In this document: in pieces, positions 42,541-54,546 of the stretch
Layout of the letters: each line of letters starts with the position of its first letter
How positions within the stretch are numbered: position 1 is the first letter of the stretch
Source: Antedon mediterranea
Lineage: Eukaryota; Echinodermata; Crinoidea; Comatulida; Antedonidae
Length of the DNA stretch: 64,000 nt
NCBI RefSeq assembly: GCF_964355755.1
Contig: NC_092671.1
Coordinates: forward strand, 11,855,001 to 11,919,000
Reading direction: 5' to 3'
Notes under the pieces: model-generated
What the model was told of the DNA's origin: nothing
The model's database searches: none
The model's input: only the letters and a program-made list of their open reading frames with translations
Program-made: the position numbers and the translations under genes

Positions 42541-43145
42541 GCAGGGGTGGCGCCAGGATCTTCCCGACGCGGGGGCTACATTCCCCGACGAGGGGCTATG
42601 CGAGCATAGTCAATAGAAATTGACTATGATGCGAGCATCACTAGGCTGGGGTCCAGGGGGCGAAGCCCCCGGAAGCAACGCGTTCTAGCGTCATTTGAGG
42701 TCTTTTTAATCAGATTTAGGGTAGCCATTTTTTCCATTTTTTATAATGCATAAATAAAATACTGCGTGTAAAAAAACGATGCGCGATGACTGTTTCAATC
42801 CATATTTTTCAATTTAAAAAATAAAAGTTCAAAGAAAAGTTAGAAAAATAGAGTTGGAGGTCCCGGAAATTGGACTTATTATACTTCAAAACATGAAACA
42901 AAATATATAAGTCCCTATCATGGTTGTGACTGAGCTAAGAAATGTTTGAAAAATAGAGATGTTAGGTCCCGGAAAATGTACTTCTTGTTCTTCGAAATAT
43001 GACCAGCTTTATTGTTGGGGCTGAGCTAAGAAAATGTTTAAAACTAGAGCTGCAGGTCTTCAAAAAATTGCAAACTTTGGAAACATCAGGCCTAGAGGCT
43101 TAAAAAACGCAAGCGTAGACCTTTTTCAGTCGGGGAAATAAGTTT
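42541..43145. repeat. Unclassified dispersed-repeat-like segment with GC hairpins
   Basis: Starts GGCAGGGGTGGCGCCAGGAT. Hairpins: CCAGGGGGCGAAGCCCCCGG (about 42652-42671) and GCATAGTCAATAGAAATTGACTATG with flanking GCGAGCAT. Then three diverged units of about 100 bp built on GAGCTAAGAAA(A)TGTTT, AAAATAGAG and AGGTCCCGGAAA (about 42830-43085). No coding. GC-rich ends followed by AT-rich tandem units suggest a transposable element of unknown class. Confidence 0.45.
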
Positions 43146-43391
43146 ATTCCTCCCAGGTGTATGCGTGCGTACCATCTGGACTTCCGAGTGGTGAGAAATT
43201 CATGACATACAGGATATTGAAAATGTAATAACTTAGCTATAATAAGATGTTGGCTAAGCGAAAAGGGCATGTTTTTTTGTTTAGTAATGGATGAAAAATT
43301 TATTTTAGGTGCCCCACGGTACAGAAGGTTACTTGTAAATTAAAAAATTGGTGAACATACGAACAATTAACATAATTCGTTTTTGCTGTAG

Positions 43392-43569
43392 TGTAGCGTA
43401 CGTCGACGCAGTACACGACGTAACCGTCGGTAAACTTCGCCTGGAAAATAACTACAGTACACATTTTGGTCCCTGGATGGAACATGATATCACGCGTCTC
43501 GACCCAACGTTGAACGATTCGTACAAAGGGATACCGCCAGACAAGTGCGTACCTAGCTATTGTTTAGTA
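43392..43569 (+). CDS. Candidate host exon, function unknown (178 bp)
   Basis: Flanked by an acceptor (TTTTTGCTGTAG at 43391) and a strong donor (GTAAGT at 43570). The frame reads VAYVDAVHDVTVGKLRLENN, then YSTHFGPWMEHDITRLDPTL, then NDSYKGIPPDKCVPSYCLV. Composition and lack of repeats look like a real protein: aromatic and acidic residues mixed, and two Cys close together near the end. The exon starts with one base of a split codon and ends on a codon boundary. I do not recognise the family. It overlaps a tandem duplication whose second copy has a stop in the same frame, so this could be an exapted or broken exon. No neighbouring exon was found. Confidence 0.4.
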
Positions 43570-44070
43570 GTAAGTTAGATCGCTGGCAATAATGAATGCA
43601 TATAAAGTGCATAATATCACTTTGACGTACTCTCACGGTCAATGAAACGTCGCGGTTTTCTAGGCGCTGAAGCTAGCTACGAAGTGAACGCGAACGCTTT
43701 TTACTATATATTATATTCCCCGACAAAAAGTACCCGTGTTCCTATCGGTAACCGTCGGTAAACTTCGCCTGGAAAATAACTACATTACACATTTTGGTCC
43801 CTGGATGAAACTTGATATCACGCGTCTTGACCCAACGTTGAACGATTCGTACAAAGGGATACCGCCAGACAAGTGCGTACCTAGCTAATGTTTAGTAGTA
43901 AGTTAGATCGCTGGCAATAATGAATGCATAAAAGTGCATAATATTAGCCCTCTGACGTACTCGCATGGTCAATGGAACGTCGTGGTTTTCTAGGCGCTGA
44001 AGCTATATGAAGTGAACGCGAACGTTTTTTACTGTATATTATATTCCCCGACAAAAAGTACCCGTGTTCC
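43421..44070. repeat. Tandem duplication, 328-bp unit, carrying the candidate exon
   Basis: TAACCGTCGGTAAACTTCGC begins at 43421 and again at 43749; the units run in parallel to CCGACAAAAAGTACCCGTG. In unit 2 the exon frame reads ...KCVPS then stop (AGCTAATG against AGCTATTG). Confidence 0.9.
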
Positions 44071-44072
44071 CC

Positions 44073-44638
44073 TGATAGAGGGGTAAAATTCTACGATGTC
44101 GAAGCATATAAAGTTGTGTTGTTGTTTCTTGTCGATGCTCTTAAACCATTCGATGACCGATGAGGTATTTTTCCATTGATTGGTGCGAAGTTTTGATGTA
44201 ATTTTGCTGTTAATACGATCGAGTATAGTTTTGCTTATCTTGCCTATCTCGGATTTGGTCGGGTTTATTAATCGGCAAGTAGGTTTGTAAGTGAAGTTCG
44301 GTTTGTGGTCTTTGAGGGTTATGAAAGCATCTTTATTTGCAGTTGTATCCACTCTGTCAGCGATGTTCAATTTTGTTGCAATACTTTTGTTTTTTCTATG
44401 AATCGTCTGTACAAGTGCAGGTTCTGCTTTCTTGTATGATTTGGTGATGTTTTCTTCTAGGAGGTTGTCATACGTCGGTGGGTCTAGTTTGTAGAAATTT
44501 GTGGTTTTGTCGGCTGCAATTAAAAGTTTGGGCTCGTTTTCAATTTTCTTGGAGTCGGATTTTAACTTGTTGAGTAGAGGGTTGTCTGCGTTTTTGAATG
44601 TTGTCGATTGTATCAGATGGAGTATGTCATCTTCAAAT
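44073..44638 (-). pseudogene. Penelope-like element RT, N-terminal fragment
   Basis: Minus-strand frame continuous from about 44637 to 44073: DDILHLIQSTTFKNADNPLL, then KLLIAADKTTNFYKLDPPTY, then DAFITLKDHKPNFTYKPTCR, LINPTKSEIGKISKTILDRI, NQWKNTSSVIEWFKSI and FICFDIVEFYPSI. The AADKTxNxYxL, FITLKDHKPNFxxxPTCRLINP and FDIVEFYPSI blocks are diagnostic of Neptune/Poseidon-type Penelope RTs. The last block holds the first catalytic Asp; everything after it (YADD, thumb, GIY-YIG) is missing, replaced by the duplicated segment at 44070. It has no stop over about 188 codons, so it is a fairly young truncation. It could not be active. Another Penelope relic at 19711-20050 has the complementary 3' part. 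Confidence 0.9.
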
Positions 44639-45111
44639 TAATATATATTAAGCCTATACACTTATTAATACTGTTTATTATTACTGTTCATTATTCAAAA
44701 ATGTAAACAAATTGAAATAGTTTTTAATTTTCCCCACTAATAAATTTGAATACACAACAATACCACACAAATATAAGTGTACAGTACAGTTTACCTGAGC
44801 AAACATATTCGAAGAAGGTGTTTCGTCATATTTCCATATTTTTTTAGAATGTATACAAGATGTAAAAAAATGATTATATTCTACTCAAATTATAATAAGA
44901 TTAAATTCGGTTTGTTGCGTTTGTTCACATAGGGATGGGGGAGATACTCCCGTTGTGCATCTTCATTTACAACCCCCCACCAGCGAAAGGCCGGGAGTTC
45001 TAATAGAGTACCTGTAGTAACATATTGAGGCCTACTGTTTTGTAACATAGCCCTTTGTCCACGCTTCTCTCTAAGAAGAATTTAGGGAAACATATATCAT
45101 ACTAAATGGCA
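44639..45111. other. Non-coding stretch
   Basis: 44668-44846 matches the end of D1 (35400-35560). The rest, to the Helitron, contains no gene I can see. Confidence 0.5.
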
Positions 45112-46541
45112 TCTTCTATTTACGTAAGGGAAAAATTCGGTAAATCGCGCGTTATTTCTAGAATGTTTACTCGATGGTATATAAAGTTGGTTAGAATCTA
45201 GGTACTGATTTTAACCACCTGATGTAACCCTGTTTACTAATTAAACTGAGTTAGATAGTTAGTTATTGACAATTAAAACGAATTTAGGTTCAACGATTTG
45301 CCCCAAATAGGGGTGTTTTTCGATCGTGGTATACACTGTCTAATGGATGTCCGTCTTGAAAAATACCCGCAGACAATAATTCGAGGATGCTTCGCATTTT
45401 CATATCTCCTCCTACGATAATTGTTTTTAATGGCTGGAAACCGGTTGAACAGCTCGAGTACAGCATCATAATGTTGAAGACAGGCCGATTTTCTTTAAAA
45501 AATAATATTTTGATAGATTTAATATACGTTTATACAAATGTATTGATTTGCGATGAATGGAATATTCCAGTCTCTGTTCCACAAGTGTCTATTCCCTCAG
45601 GCGTCGTAAAGGCAAGTACTGTATACTCATAACAGAAATTCGATTCATTTTTTTTTCAATCTGTGCGGTAGAGGTTGGATATAATTTTTTTTTAAACGGA
45701 TAATGAGCTAGCATTTTCAGTCGCCGTATATTATGTACAAATCTTTATTATTGCAGTTAAACCACCCCCATCATCACCCTTCCCTCACTGGCATGAGTAG
45801 CGTTGTTAAGCCAGTAGAGGATAGGCCAACGGTGCATCACATGCCCTAAACGCAGAACAACTTTGGTGGGTAGGGTAGGAACCAACTATGAATTGGCTCT
45901 AAGAAACAATTGAAAACCATTAGGCCTACTATTTAAGTTGAGTTAGATAATTTAATATTTATTGACGATTAAATCGAATTTATGATTTTCCCCGAATAGA
46001 GGTGGTTTTCACAAATTGTTTTACATTATATAAACATACACGTCGTAGTGATGTATCGTTACATGTACTGTACTATTTCAATCGACTAGGACGGTGATAG
46101 TTTCAACAAAGTATTACATCGCAATGTTTTACTGTGTTTAGTGGTATATTATTTGTAAAACATGAAAACAATTAATATTTCGTTACTAAATGGACAAAGA
46201 ATATATTTAAAAAGTGTTCCTCTTTGCACCCATCCTCTTCCCCATCCCCTTCCCCATCCCTCAGCCCTAATGTTACATACAAAACACAAATTAAGTTTGT
46301 TTAAATTTGACTTAAACAATTGGTCTCATTTTCTCAAGTTTCTCATTCGGAAGTAATTCCCAGGGTGCTAATTTTAGTTGAGTACATAAATCACAGTGTC
46401 TATTTATTCGTTCCTGTAAACGACATGTATTATTGTCCTGCGGTACGTACATTTGAAATCGCCAGTTTTTTAACGCTGAAATTATTATGTATTCGAGAAC
46501 CATCTGTGGGCATGACCTAGATGGTACGCGAGCGAAGCGAG
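45112..46541 (+). mobile_element. Helitron-like element (copy 3), 3' hairpin truncated
   Basis: Begins TCTTCTATTTACGTAAGG after an A and follows the family consensus (complement of 23385-24675) to the 3' hairpin, which is cut in the loop-distal arm: GGTACGCGAGCGAAGCGAG is followed by unrelated TTGTTATC. It is more diverged than copies 1, 2 and 4. Its internal frames have no motif. Confidence 0.7.
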
Positions 46542-46751
46542 TTGTTATCAATTATGCATATGCCATAATGGCTTTGATAATTATCGTAACATATTTCACT
46601 AAAAAATTAACAAGCTTCGACTTAGATTTGATTGGCTGAATCTTCGGTAACTGTTGTGAGTCGCTGATTGGCTGACGTGGCAATGTCCTTCCACTTCCGT
46701 ATTTTGAACTACCTGTACAGCGACCGTTGCTGCATCAAATCCATTATGATA
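46542..46751. other. Spacer between Helitrons
   Basis: About 210 bases with no gene. Contains the loose inverted string TTATCAATTATG...GCTTTGATAA. Confidence 0.5.
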
Positions 46752-48132
46752 TCTATATATAAATTTACGTAAGGGCAAAATTCGGTAAATCGCGCCTTAC
46801 TTTTAGAATTTGTACTCGATGGTATATAAAGTTGGTTCGTACTTTCGGTATTGATTTTATCCACCTGATGTAACCCTGTTTACTAATTAAATTAAGTTAG
46901 ATAATTAGTTATTGACAATTAAAACGAATTTAGGTTCAACGATTTGCCCCAAATAGGGGTGTTTTCCGATCGTGGTATACACTGTCTAATGGATGTCCAT
47001 CTTGAAAAATACCCGCCACAAAAATGCGAGGAGGCTTCGCATTTTCCTATCTCCTCCTACGATAATTGTTTTTAATGGCTGAAAATCGGTTGAACAGCTA
47101 GAGTACAGCATCATAATGTTGCTATAAAAAATACTATTTTGATAGATTTAATATACGTTTATACAAATGTATTGATTTGCGATGAATGGAACATCCCAAT
47201 CTCTCAGTCTGCCAGAGTTTGGTTTAACACAAGTAGGTAAATTTATGAGCCCTTGGTTTAACACATGCGGTAGGTAAATATATGGGCCCTTTAAGAATAA
47301 ACTTGCAATACTTTGACAATACTGTAAATACCTATTAACTATTGTTGGTCCTCATTTGAATCGAACATTCGGGCTAACATTTCTTTCTGTGAATGTTCAT
47401 ACTGTTAGATTTAATATAAAAATATATACAAATAAACTTTATTACTGAAATTGTGGATAGGCTCTACTGTTAGATATATAAACACATTATTATATACAAA
47501 TAAACTTTATACTGACAGTTGTAATATAAAAATATATACAAATAAACTTTATTACTGAGATTGTGGTTAGGCTCTACTGTTAGATATATAAACACATTAA
47601 TTACCAATAATATAAACGTCGTAGTGGTGTATCGTTACATGTACTTTAATATTTCAATCGATTATGACAGTGACAGTTTTAACAAAGTATTAAATCGCAA
47701 ATGTTTTACTGTATTTAGAGGTATATTATTTATAGGCCTATAAAACATGAACAAAATATTTCGTTACTGAGTGGATAAAGAATATATTTAAAAATTGTTC
47801 CTCTTTGTACCTATCCGCTTTCCCATCCCTCAACCCTAATGTTACATACAAAACACAAAGTGGGTTTCTTTAAATGAGTCCAAATCAAAAAATTGGACTC
47901 ATTTTGTGATAAGTTTCTCCTTCGGAAGTAATTCCCAGGGTGCTAATTTTAGTTGACTACATAAATCATCGTGTCTATTTATTCGTTTCTGTAAACGACA
48001 ATGTATTGTAGTCCTGTGGTACGTACATTTAGTGAAATCGCCAGTTTTGTTACGCTGAAATTACTGTGTATTCGAGAACCATCTGTGGACACGACCGAGA
48101 TGGTACGCGAGCGAAGCGAGCGTACCATCTAG
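46752..48132 (+). mobile_element. Helitron-like element (copy 4, complete)
   Basis: 5' end A|TCTATATATAAATTTACG and 3' end hairpin plus ATCTAG|T are both intact. At 1381 bp it is longer than copies 1 and 2, mainly because of an internal tandem duplication of about 118 bp (ATATATACAAATAAACTTTA recurs near 47420 and 47535). Its 3' part from 47971 is block A2. No replication-protein coding seen. Confidence 0.8.
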
Positions 48133-48964
48133 TATATATAATATACATTACATTAATGCATAAATTACAAATGCACATTGGCCTACCTGTTGTGTCAATG
48201 AAAGTGACAAAAAGTACTGCTAAAAATAGGACAACGTGAATGTTTTCCATTTTCAGTATCCCGGCTTCTTCAATATTACTCTTCTAATAGTTTGCTTGCT
48301 AGACAAAAATTGCAGTTGAGAGTCTCAGCGAAGCACATCCGACAAATGCCAAATCGTTATGAAGACATCGAAAACAGGCTGTAATATTTTATCGGCCTAC
48401 TGACTGAGGGGCTGACTATTAATAAAACACCAGGAGAGTTTCTCTTCCATTCGATTGGTTAATTTCATACCACGTGCTGTTGAGTATTTTATTTACTTGG
48501 ATATACATCTTTAAGTCGGTGGAACACTTAAAATACATCCTTCAAAATAACAAATACAAAATAAAAATGGGAAAAATAATTATGGCGAAAATCAAGATAA
48601 ACAATACAGTAATAAAATGAATCAAACCATTAACCCACCCCATCCCCCATTTACAATTTAGTTAATACAGAAATATAGAAATCATTACAAAATCTGCTTG
48701 ATTTAAACTATACAAAAAGAATTGTTCAATCACAAGTAATGGCGAAGAGGAACAAGATAGACAAACATAAAATAAAATCAGATAAAATTATATTGAAATT
48801 CAATTCAAATTCAAATTTATTCACCTCCCTTATGGGAACATAGTAAAACAGCAAATTGTACAATTTTAAAAATCACATTTGATTTAAATTTCACACGGTC
48901 CAACAAAAAGAAAATCAAAAGGTTTTAAAAAATTAAATAAAGTATCAACATCATTGTGAACAAT
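47971..48964. repeat. Duplicated block A, copy 2 (A2)
   Basis: Counterpart of 1-994; includes the same Helitron 3' end, AT-rich stretch and LINE tail (48760-48964). Here the Helitron can be read in full to its 5' end. Confidence 0.95.
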
Positions 48965-50710
48965 ATTATTAATTCTTCGGAACGTTAGGAATGGCAAATA
49001 TATTAATCATAATTATAATCAATGTTGGTTAAATACAATATATAGAAGATTTAACCTCCGTTAAGCCAAAATGCTACTGACAGTCACAGGTTAGCCTCAC
49101 TCAGCCCGAGACAATGGAACTAATGGACTGTGGCTTGAGAATCGAAAAACATGTGCCTACTCTTTTCTTTTTCCGTTCATCAATTCTCAACCAATCACTT
49201 TAATATGTTAACAATATGTACTTTAAACATTATATTTTTATTTTATATGTGTCTTTGATTTAAATATTGGATCAACCTACCGAAAAACCGAAGACAATTT
49301 TTGAAAGTTCACCAATTCTGTTCTAGATATCGTCCACAACTCTATTCATGTTTCCAACTCAACATTTCAAAGATAGTTTGTTTTACTTGTTTACAACTGT
49401 ATATTTTTAATGTGTTGTATCGATATTTTTAATGTTTTATATATTGTATGTGTTTTTAAGCATCAAGGAAAACCAATTTCATGCTCGCCTTGTTGTGTTC
49501 ATGACAATAAAGATTTATCTTATCATATTTTATCTTAACTTGGGACATGATTTGTTGACAACCTAAAGCCCTTGGCAATCTAATTGACAATCACCTCAGG
49601 TTGCTACGGAAACTCCAATCAAAAAGCATCATACTTTTAGATCTCCAAATGGGCGGTCATAAACTGAAAACATGGATTTCCCTCATCATGTTCAAGAGGT
49701 GGCCAGCTGTATTGTTGTATTTCATTGAATAATTTATATTTCTACGATTTTCAACAACATAATAAAAATCTACATTTACATTATAACTCACATACATGCG
49801 TTTTTGTTTTTTCTGTCAGTATTGTTTATTGGCGATGTGTTAGTACAACTTTGCTCCCATTGCAGTGCACGGTAGTGGAGCCCTTGGATTAGCCTTGGGT
49901 GGAAGGTGCTGATGCTCAACATACTGCCATGAAGTATCTGCGTATACTTTCATGGGGAGCATCGTTGTATTAATGGTGATTTTTGTACCTATCAGTCTCT
50001 TTGGAGACTCTTCCAGGGAGTCCTGGTTGTTTTTTTTTTTTATCTCAGTTTTATGCGAGTAAGTGAACATTCTTCCTTGTTTCCTGCTCTTTGGTGGGCT
50101 GCTCTTGGCGGTGCCTTGGCACCTGCCGCGGGCTATTTTTCTCGGAGCATCCCTGTTGTGCTTACTTAGAATTGGAAAATTATTGCTATATAACTTATAT
50201 TTGCTTATGACTTTTATGTGCAGTTTTACATGGGTGAATGTTCATTTACTAATTAAACTATTTAAGCCAGAACTTATGTTGTATGCGTCTTTATTTATTA
50301 TTCTATGAGTTTGTTAATTGCCGCAGTCTCCGAGTAGCAAAAATCAAGAATTGGGTTGGAAACACAATTCTATTTTGAGAACGGAGAGGGCGGGTTTTCG
50401 ACCTCTTTGATCAAGCATCCTTTCTGTTAACACGATCACATTAAGTTGAAGACAATTTTCCCTCCCTCCCGCCCAATATTATGACACTTATGGCAATAGG
50501 GCTATTTTTCTTGGAGCATCCCTGTTGTGCTTACTTAGAATTGGAAAATTATTGCTATATAACTTATATTTGCTTATGACTTTTATGTGCAGTTTTACAT
50601 GGGTGAATGTTCATTTACTAATTAAACTATTTAAGCCAGAACTTATGTTTTATGCGTCTTTATTTATTATTCTATGAGTTTGTTAGTTGCCGCAGTCTCC
50701 GAGTAGCAAA
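48965..50710. other. Interval private to the second A-B copy
   Basis: Replaces 995-4712 of the first copy. No intact coding. About 49441-49545 looks like a LINE 3' end (CATGACAATAAAGATTTATC followed by TTATCATATTTTATC units). The plus frame at 50063-50308 is hydrophobic but lies in a duplicated segment and has no recognisable motif, so I do not call it a gene. Confidence 0.5.
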
Positions 50711-50712
50711 AT
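50130..50712. repeat. Direct repeat, about 215 bp, two copies 368 bp apart
   Basis: From GGGCTATTTTTCTYGGAGCA to GCCGCAGTCTCCGAGTAGCA, at about 50130-50343 and 50498-50710. The second copy ends exactly at the start of block B2. Confidence 0.85.
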
Positions 50713-51932
50713 ATGATTCTTTACTGTAAACAATTTAACGTATCGTTGCCAACTGCGTCCGCACTATTTAGATAATTCATCTATCTTTTTAAACCACCAG
50801 TCAGCCTACCAAAATGCTAATTACAAATTAGCATAACACAGCAAGTGCTATGTTTATGTCTTCCTTATATTGCCACTCATTTTGTTTCGATCATAATGAC
50901 GTGAGAGGTTGAACTGTGATGCTAGGAATTTGTGCAGTAACAATTATAAATTAGATTTAAACGAGTTAGACGAGTTATATCCGCACAATAAAGCCTGTAT
51001 TACGTATGCTAATTACAATTTAGCATAATAGAGCAAGTGCTCGACATGCCAGTCGTAATGTGCAATCTTCACTTTTATAACGATGCATGTCATCCCCGAT
51101 GCTATATTGCTATTCTTTTTAGTCGCGTGCAACGCGACTCTACAGCTCACTTTGTCGGTCGGTTGGTCGGTTGGTTAGTCGGTAAACACTAACTTGAGCA
51201 CGCGACTGCAGCCATGTATATGGCCTTGTTTTGTTTCGTTCGTAGTCAATGGGTCTTCAGAAACGAGAGAGTAAATCGTTGATATTACAATTTCTGAATA
51301 AATATGTGATGACATCACAAATTAAAGTTGGCATGCAATAGAACGATATTTAACTACGACAAAGTAAATATAAATATTTGGTGATATAAAAAAAAGAAAG
51401 AGTAAAGCATTGATATTACAACTTCTGAATAAATATGTGATGAAATCACAAATTAAAGTTGGCATGCAATAGAACGATATTTAACTAAGACAATGTAAAA
51501 GTGCTCAGGGTATGTTATTTTAATTTAACAAGTGACAAACCTTCTTGATTCTTGATATTCACATACATAATTATATTGTGGCCTATAAACAGGCTATTAC
51601 AATTAATGTTACAAAATTATACACAAATGTCAACCTATCTATTGATAAATGTACAAGATAATTATTTACCTGTTCTTACAATTTCAATATATTGTTATTA
51701 ATGTAAACATCCTCTTCTGTTAGCTGTACTGCGCGTGTGCGTAAGAAATAAATAATACTAAATATAGCCTTTTAATAAACGTAGAAAATAAATTAACTTT
51801 ATATAGGTATAATCAATAGTTTGTGACATTATGTCAAAATCAAACAATAAAGTAGATGCATGCATGTACCTGCCAACTCTCACGCATAGAGCATGAATAT
51901 TTTAATAATGTTATATATAGGCCTATATATAA

Positions 51933-54546
51933 ATATAAACAAATGGAAATGATAAAATGTAATACAAGAAGAACATCAATGTTGTATTCTGGTAAACTAA
52001 ATAAAACAATTAAAAAAGACGTGGATCGATTAAACAATGAAATCAAAACCTTAGAAGAGCAATATTGCGTAAACAGTATGAAAAAATAACCGAAATGATC
52101 CAAATTAAAAGAAACGAACTAGAATCAATCTATGACATTAGAACACGTGGCTCACTGATTTGATCCAAAGCCCGTTGGATAGAAGAAGGAGAAAAAAGCA
52201 CGAAATATTTTCTTAATTTAGAGAGGAGGAATTATAATAAAAAGCATATAACTAAACTTACAACAGATAATGGAGACATAAGTAACCCCGACGATATAAT
52301 AAATGAAGAAAAACGATTCTATGAATCATTATATAGTTTTAAGGCGAAATAACAATGTCAACCCTGCTGATATTTTTGACACGATACACATAGATAAAAT
52401 CAATAAAGATGATGAATTTATATGTGACCAGCCCCTTAGAGATACTGAATGTTTAGAAGCATTAAAAACGATGGATAACAATAAAACCCCTGGGACAGAT
52501 GGTTTTCCTGCCGAGTTTTATAAACTATTTTGGTATGATATAAAAGATACGCTAATTAACGCTTACCATTATTTTTTCCAATCCGGGTTTTTAAGTATCT
52601 CCCAGAAACGAGGGGTGATATCACTTATACCGAAAAAAGATAAATCTCCGCTATTATTGAAAAACTGGCGTCCTATCTCGCTTTTAAATGTAGATTATAA
52701 AATCGTAGCAAAAGCCATTGCGACTCGTTTAAAAAGTGTGCTGCCATCAGTCATTAATCCTGATCAAACGGGCTTTCTTAAAGGCAGATATATTGGGGAA
52801 AACATGAGATTAGTCTATGATGTAATAGAATATGCAGAAATGCACAACAAGCCAAACTTACTGTTTTTTGTAGATTTCGAAAAGGCTTTCGATAAGGTGA
52901 AATGGGACTTCCTTGATATGTCTCTTAAGAGATTTGGTTTTGGTAAAAATATGATAAATTGGATAAATATATTATATAAAGACATTGTTAGTTGTGTTAT
53001 AAATAACGGGATAACCTCAACATTCTTTAATTTAAAACGAGGCCTACGTCAAGGATGTCCTTTATCCCCATATCTTTTTATAATTTGTGCAGAAACACTA
53101 GGTAACATGGTACGTCAATCAGACACATTTAAAGGTATAGAGTACAATAATGTAGACATAAGAATTAGTCAATTTGCAAATGACACTGTGTTTTTTCTCA
53201 AGGACCAAAACTCAATTAAACCAATTATAGACATACTTGATGAATTTTCTATATATTCTGGACTCAGAATTAATTATGAAAAAAGTAACATTATGAGAAT
53301 AGGATCGTTAAGAAACTGCGACTATAAAACGCCATCTGAGAAAAGTATTTCATAGACCAAAGGCCGAGTAAAATACTTGGGTGTTAATATTTCTTGTAAT
53401 TTTATTGATATTTTCAGATAAAGCTAAGGATGCTGAACAATTATTAAATATTTGGAAACAACGCTCGCTTACTTTATTTGGAAAAGCAACTATTATTAAG
53501 TCACGGTTTCTCCCGATATTCACGTATGTTTTCTCAAATTTACCTGACCCACCCGATTGTTTCCTTCAAGATATTCAAAGTAAAATATTTAAATTTATAT
53601 GGAACGGAAAACCCGATAAAGTCAAAAGAAACGTCATCCTTAACCATTTTGACGAAGGAGGGTTAAACATTCCCCATATTAAGAGTTACTGTACATCTCT
53701 CAAATCATGTTGGGTGAAAAGATATCTTGATTGAAATCAATCCAAGTGGAAAGTGTTTTTAAAAAGTAAGATTAAAGAGGTTGGAGGAAATATTGTTTTC
53801 GAAACCAACTTTTCTAAATCTTCAAAAATATTAAAACAATTTGAAAGGTTCCATAAAGATATACTCTCTGCGTGGAGTGAATACAATTTTGTAGAACCGT
53901 ATACGATAGAGGACATCTTAAATCAATCTTTATGGAACAACTCATGTTTTGATAAAAGAGAATTTAAAGTTAAAAAAAATTGGTTGGTTAAAAATGTAAA
54001 CTATGTAAAAGATATCGTGAACAAAGAAGGGAAAATATTAGAACTAGACGAATTTAACCATAAATATAATTTTAAACCAAACTTCTTATTATATCACCAG
54101 ATTGTAAATTCAATTCCAAAGCTCTGGAAACAGAAATTAATTGAACAAGGTGTAGACACAACTAATGAAGTTGAATCTAAATTACAGACATTTATTTCTT
54201 TGAAAACGAGAAATTGTCATTATATCTATAAACACATTATATTAAAAAATGTTGAAGAGCCAATTGGAATTGAATCCAAATGGGAAAAGGAGTTTGACAA
54301 CAAACTTGATTGGAAAAACCTTTTCTCAAATTGACACGACTGTACAAATGACACCAAGCTCAAAAACGTTCAATTTAAATTTATTCATCGTATAATTTAT
54401 ACAAATACAATGCTCTTTAAGATGTCAAAGGTCGATTCACCAATGTGTAGTTTTTGCAAGGAAAGGCAGGAAACACTGCTACATATGTTCTTTGAATGTG
54501 ATCTAGTAAAGAAAATATGGGAAAATGTAAAACAATATATGTAGGC
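51933..54546 (+). pseudogene. L1/Tx1-like LINE reverse transcriptase relic (B2)
   Basis: Copy of the relic at 5935-8548 with the same stops and frameshifts and the same FANDT box (Asn codon 53179-53181), so all those lesions predate the duplication. Private changes: G to T makes a TGA at about 53732 in the thumb region (YLD then stop, where B1 reads YLDGNQ), and a Lys-to-Asn change (KRNVILNHF). No selection to keep the frame is visible. The Cys-rich end lies near 54438-54500. Confidence 0.9.

Larger units (their letters stand above)
39566..44846. repeat. Duplicated block D, copy 2 (D2)
   Basis: Interrupted match to D1, as detailed there. Contains the candidate host exons, the LINE empty site at 42173-42181, and a Penelope fragment. 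Confidence 0.8.

Noticed and set aside
50063-50308. Small membrane protein
   Set aside because: Hydrophobic because of T-rich DNA; the second half is duplicated at 50498-50710 without the start, and no homologous pattern is recognised.
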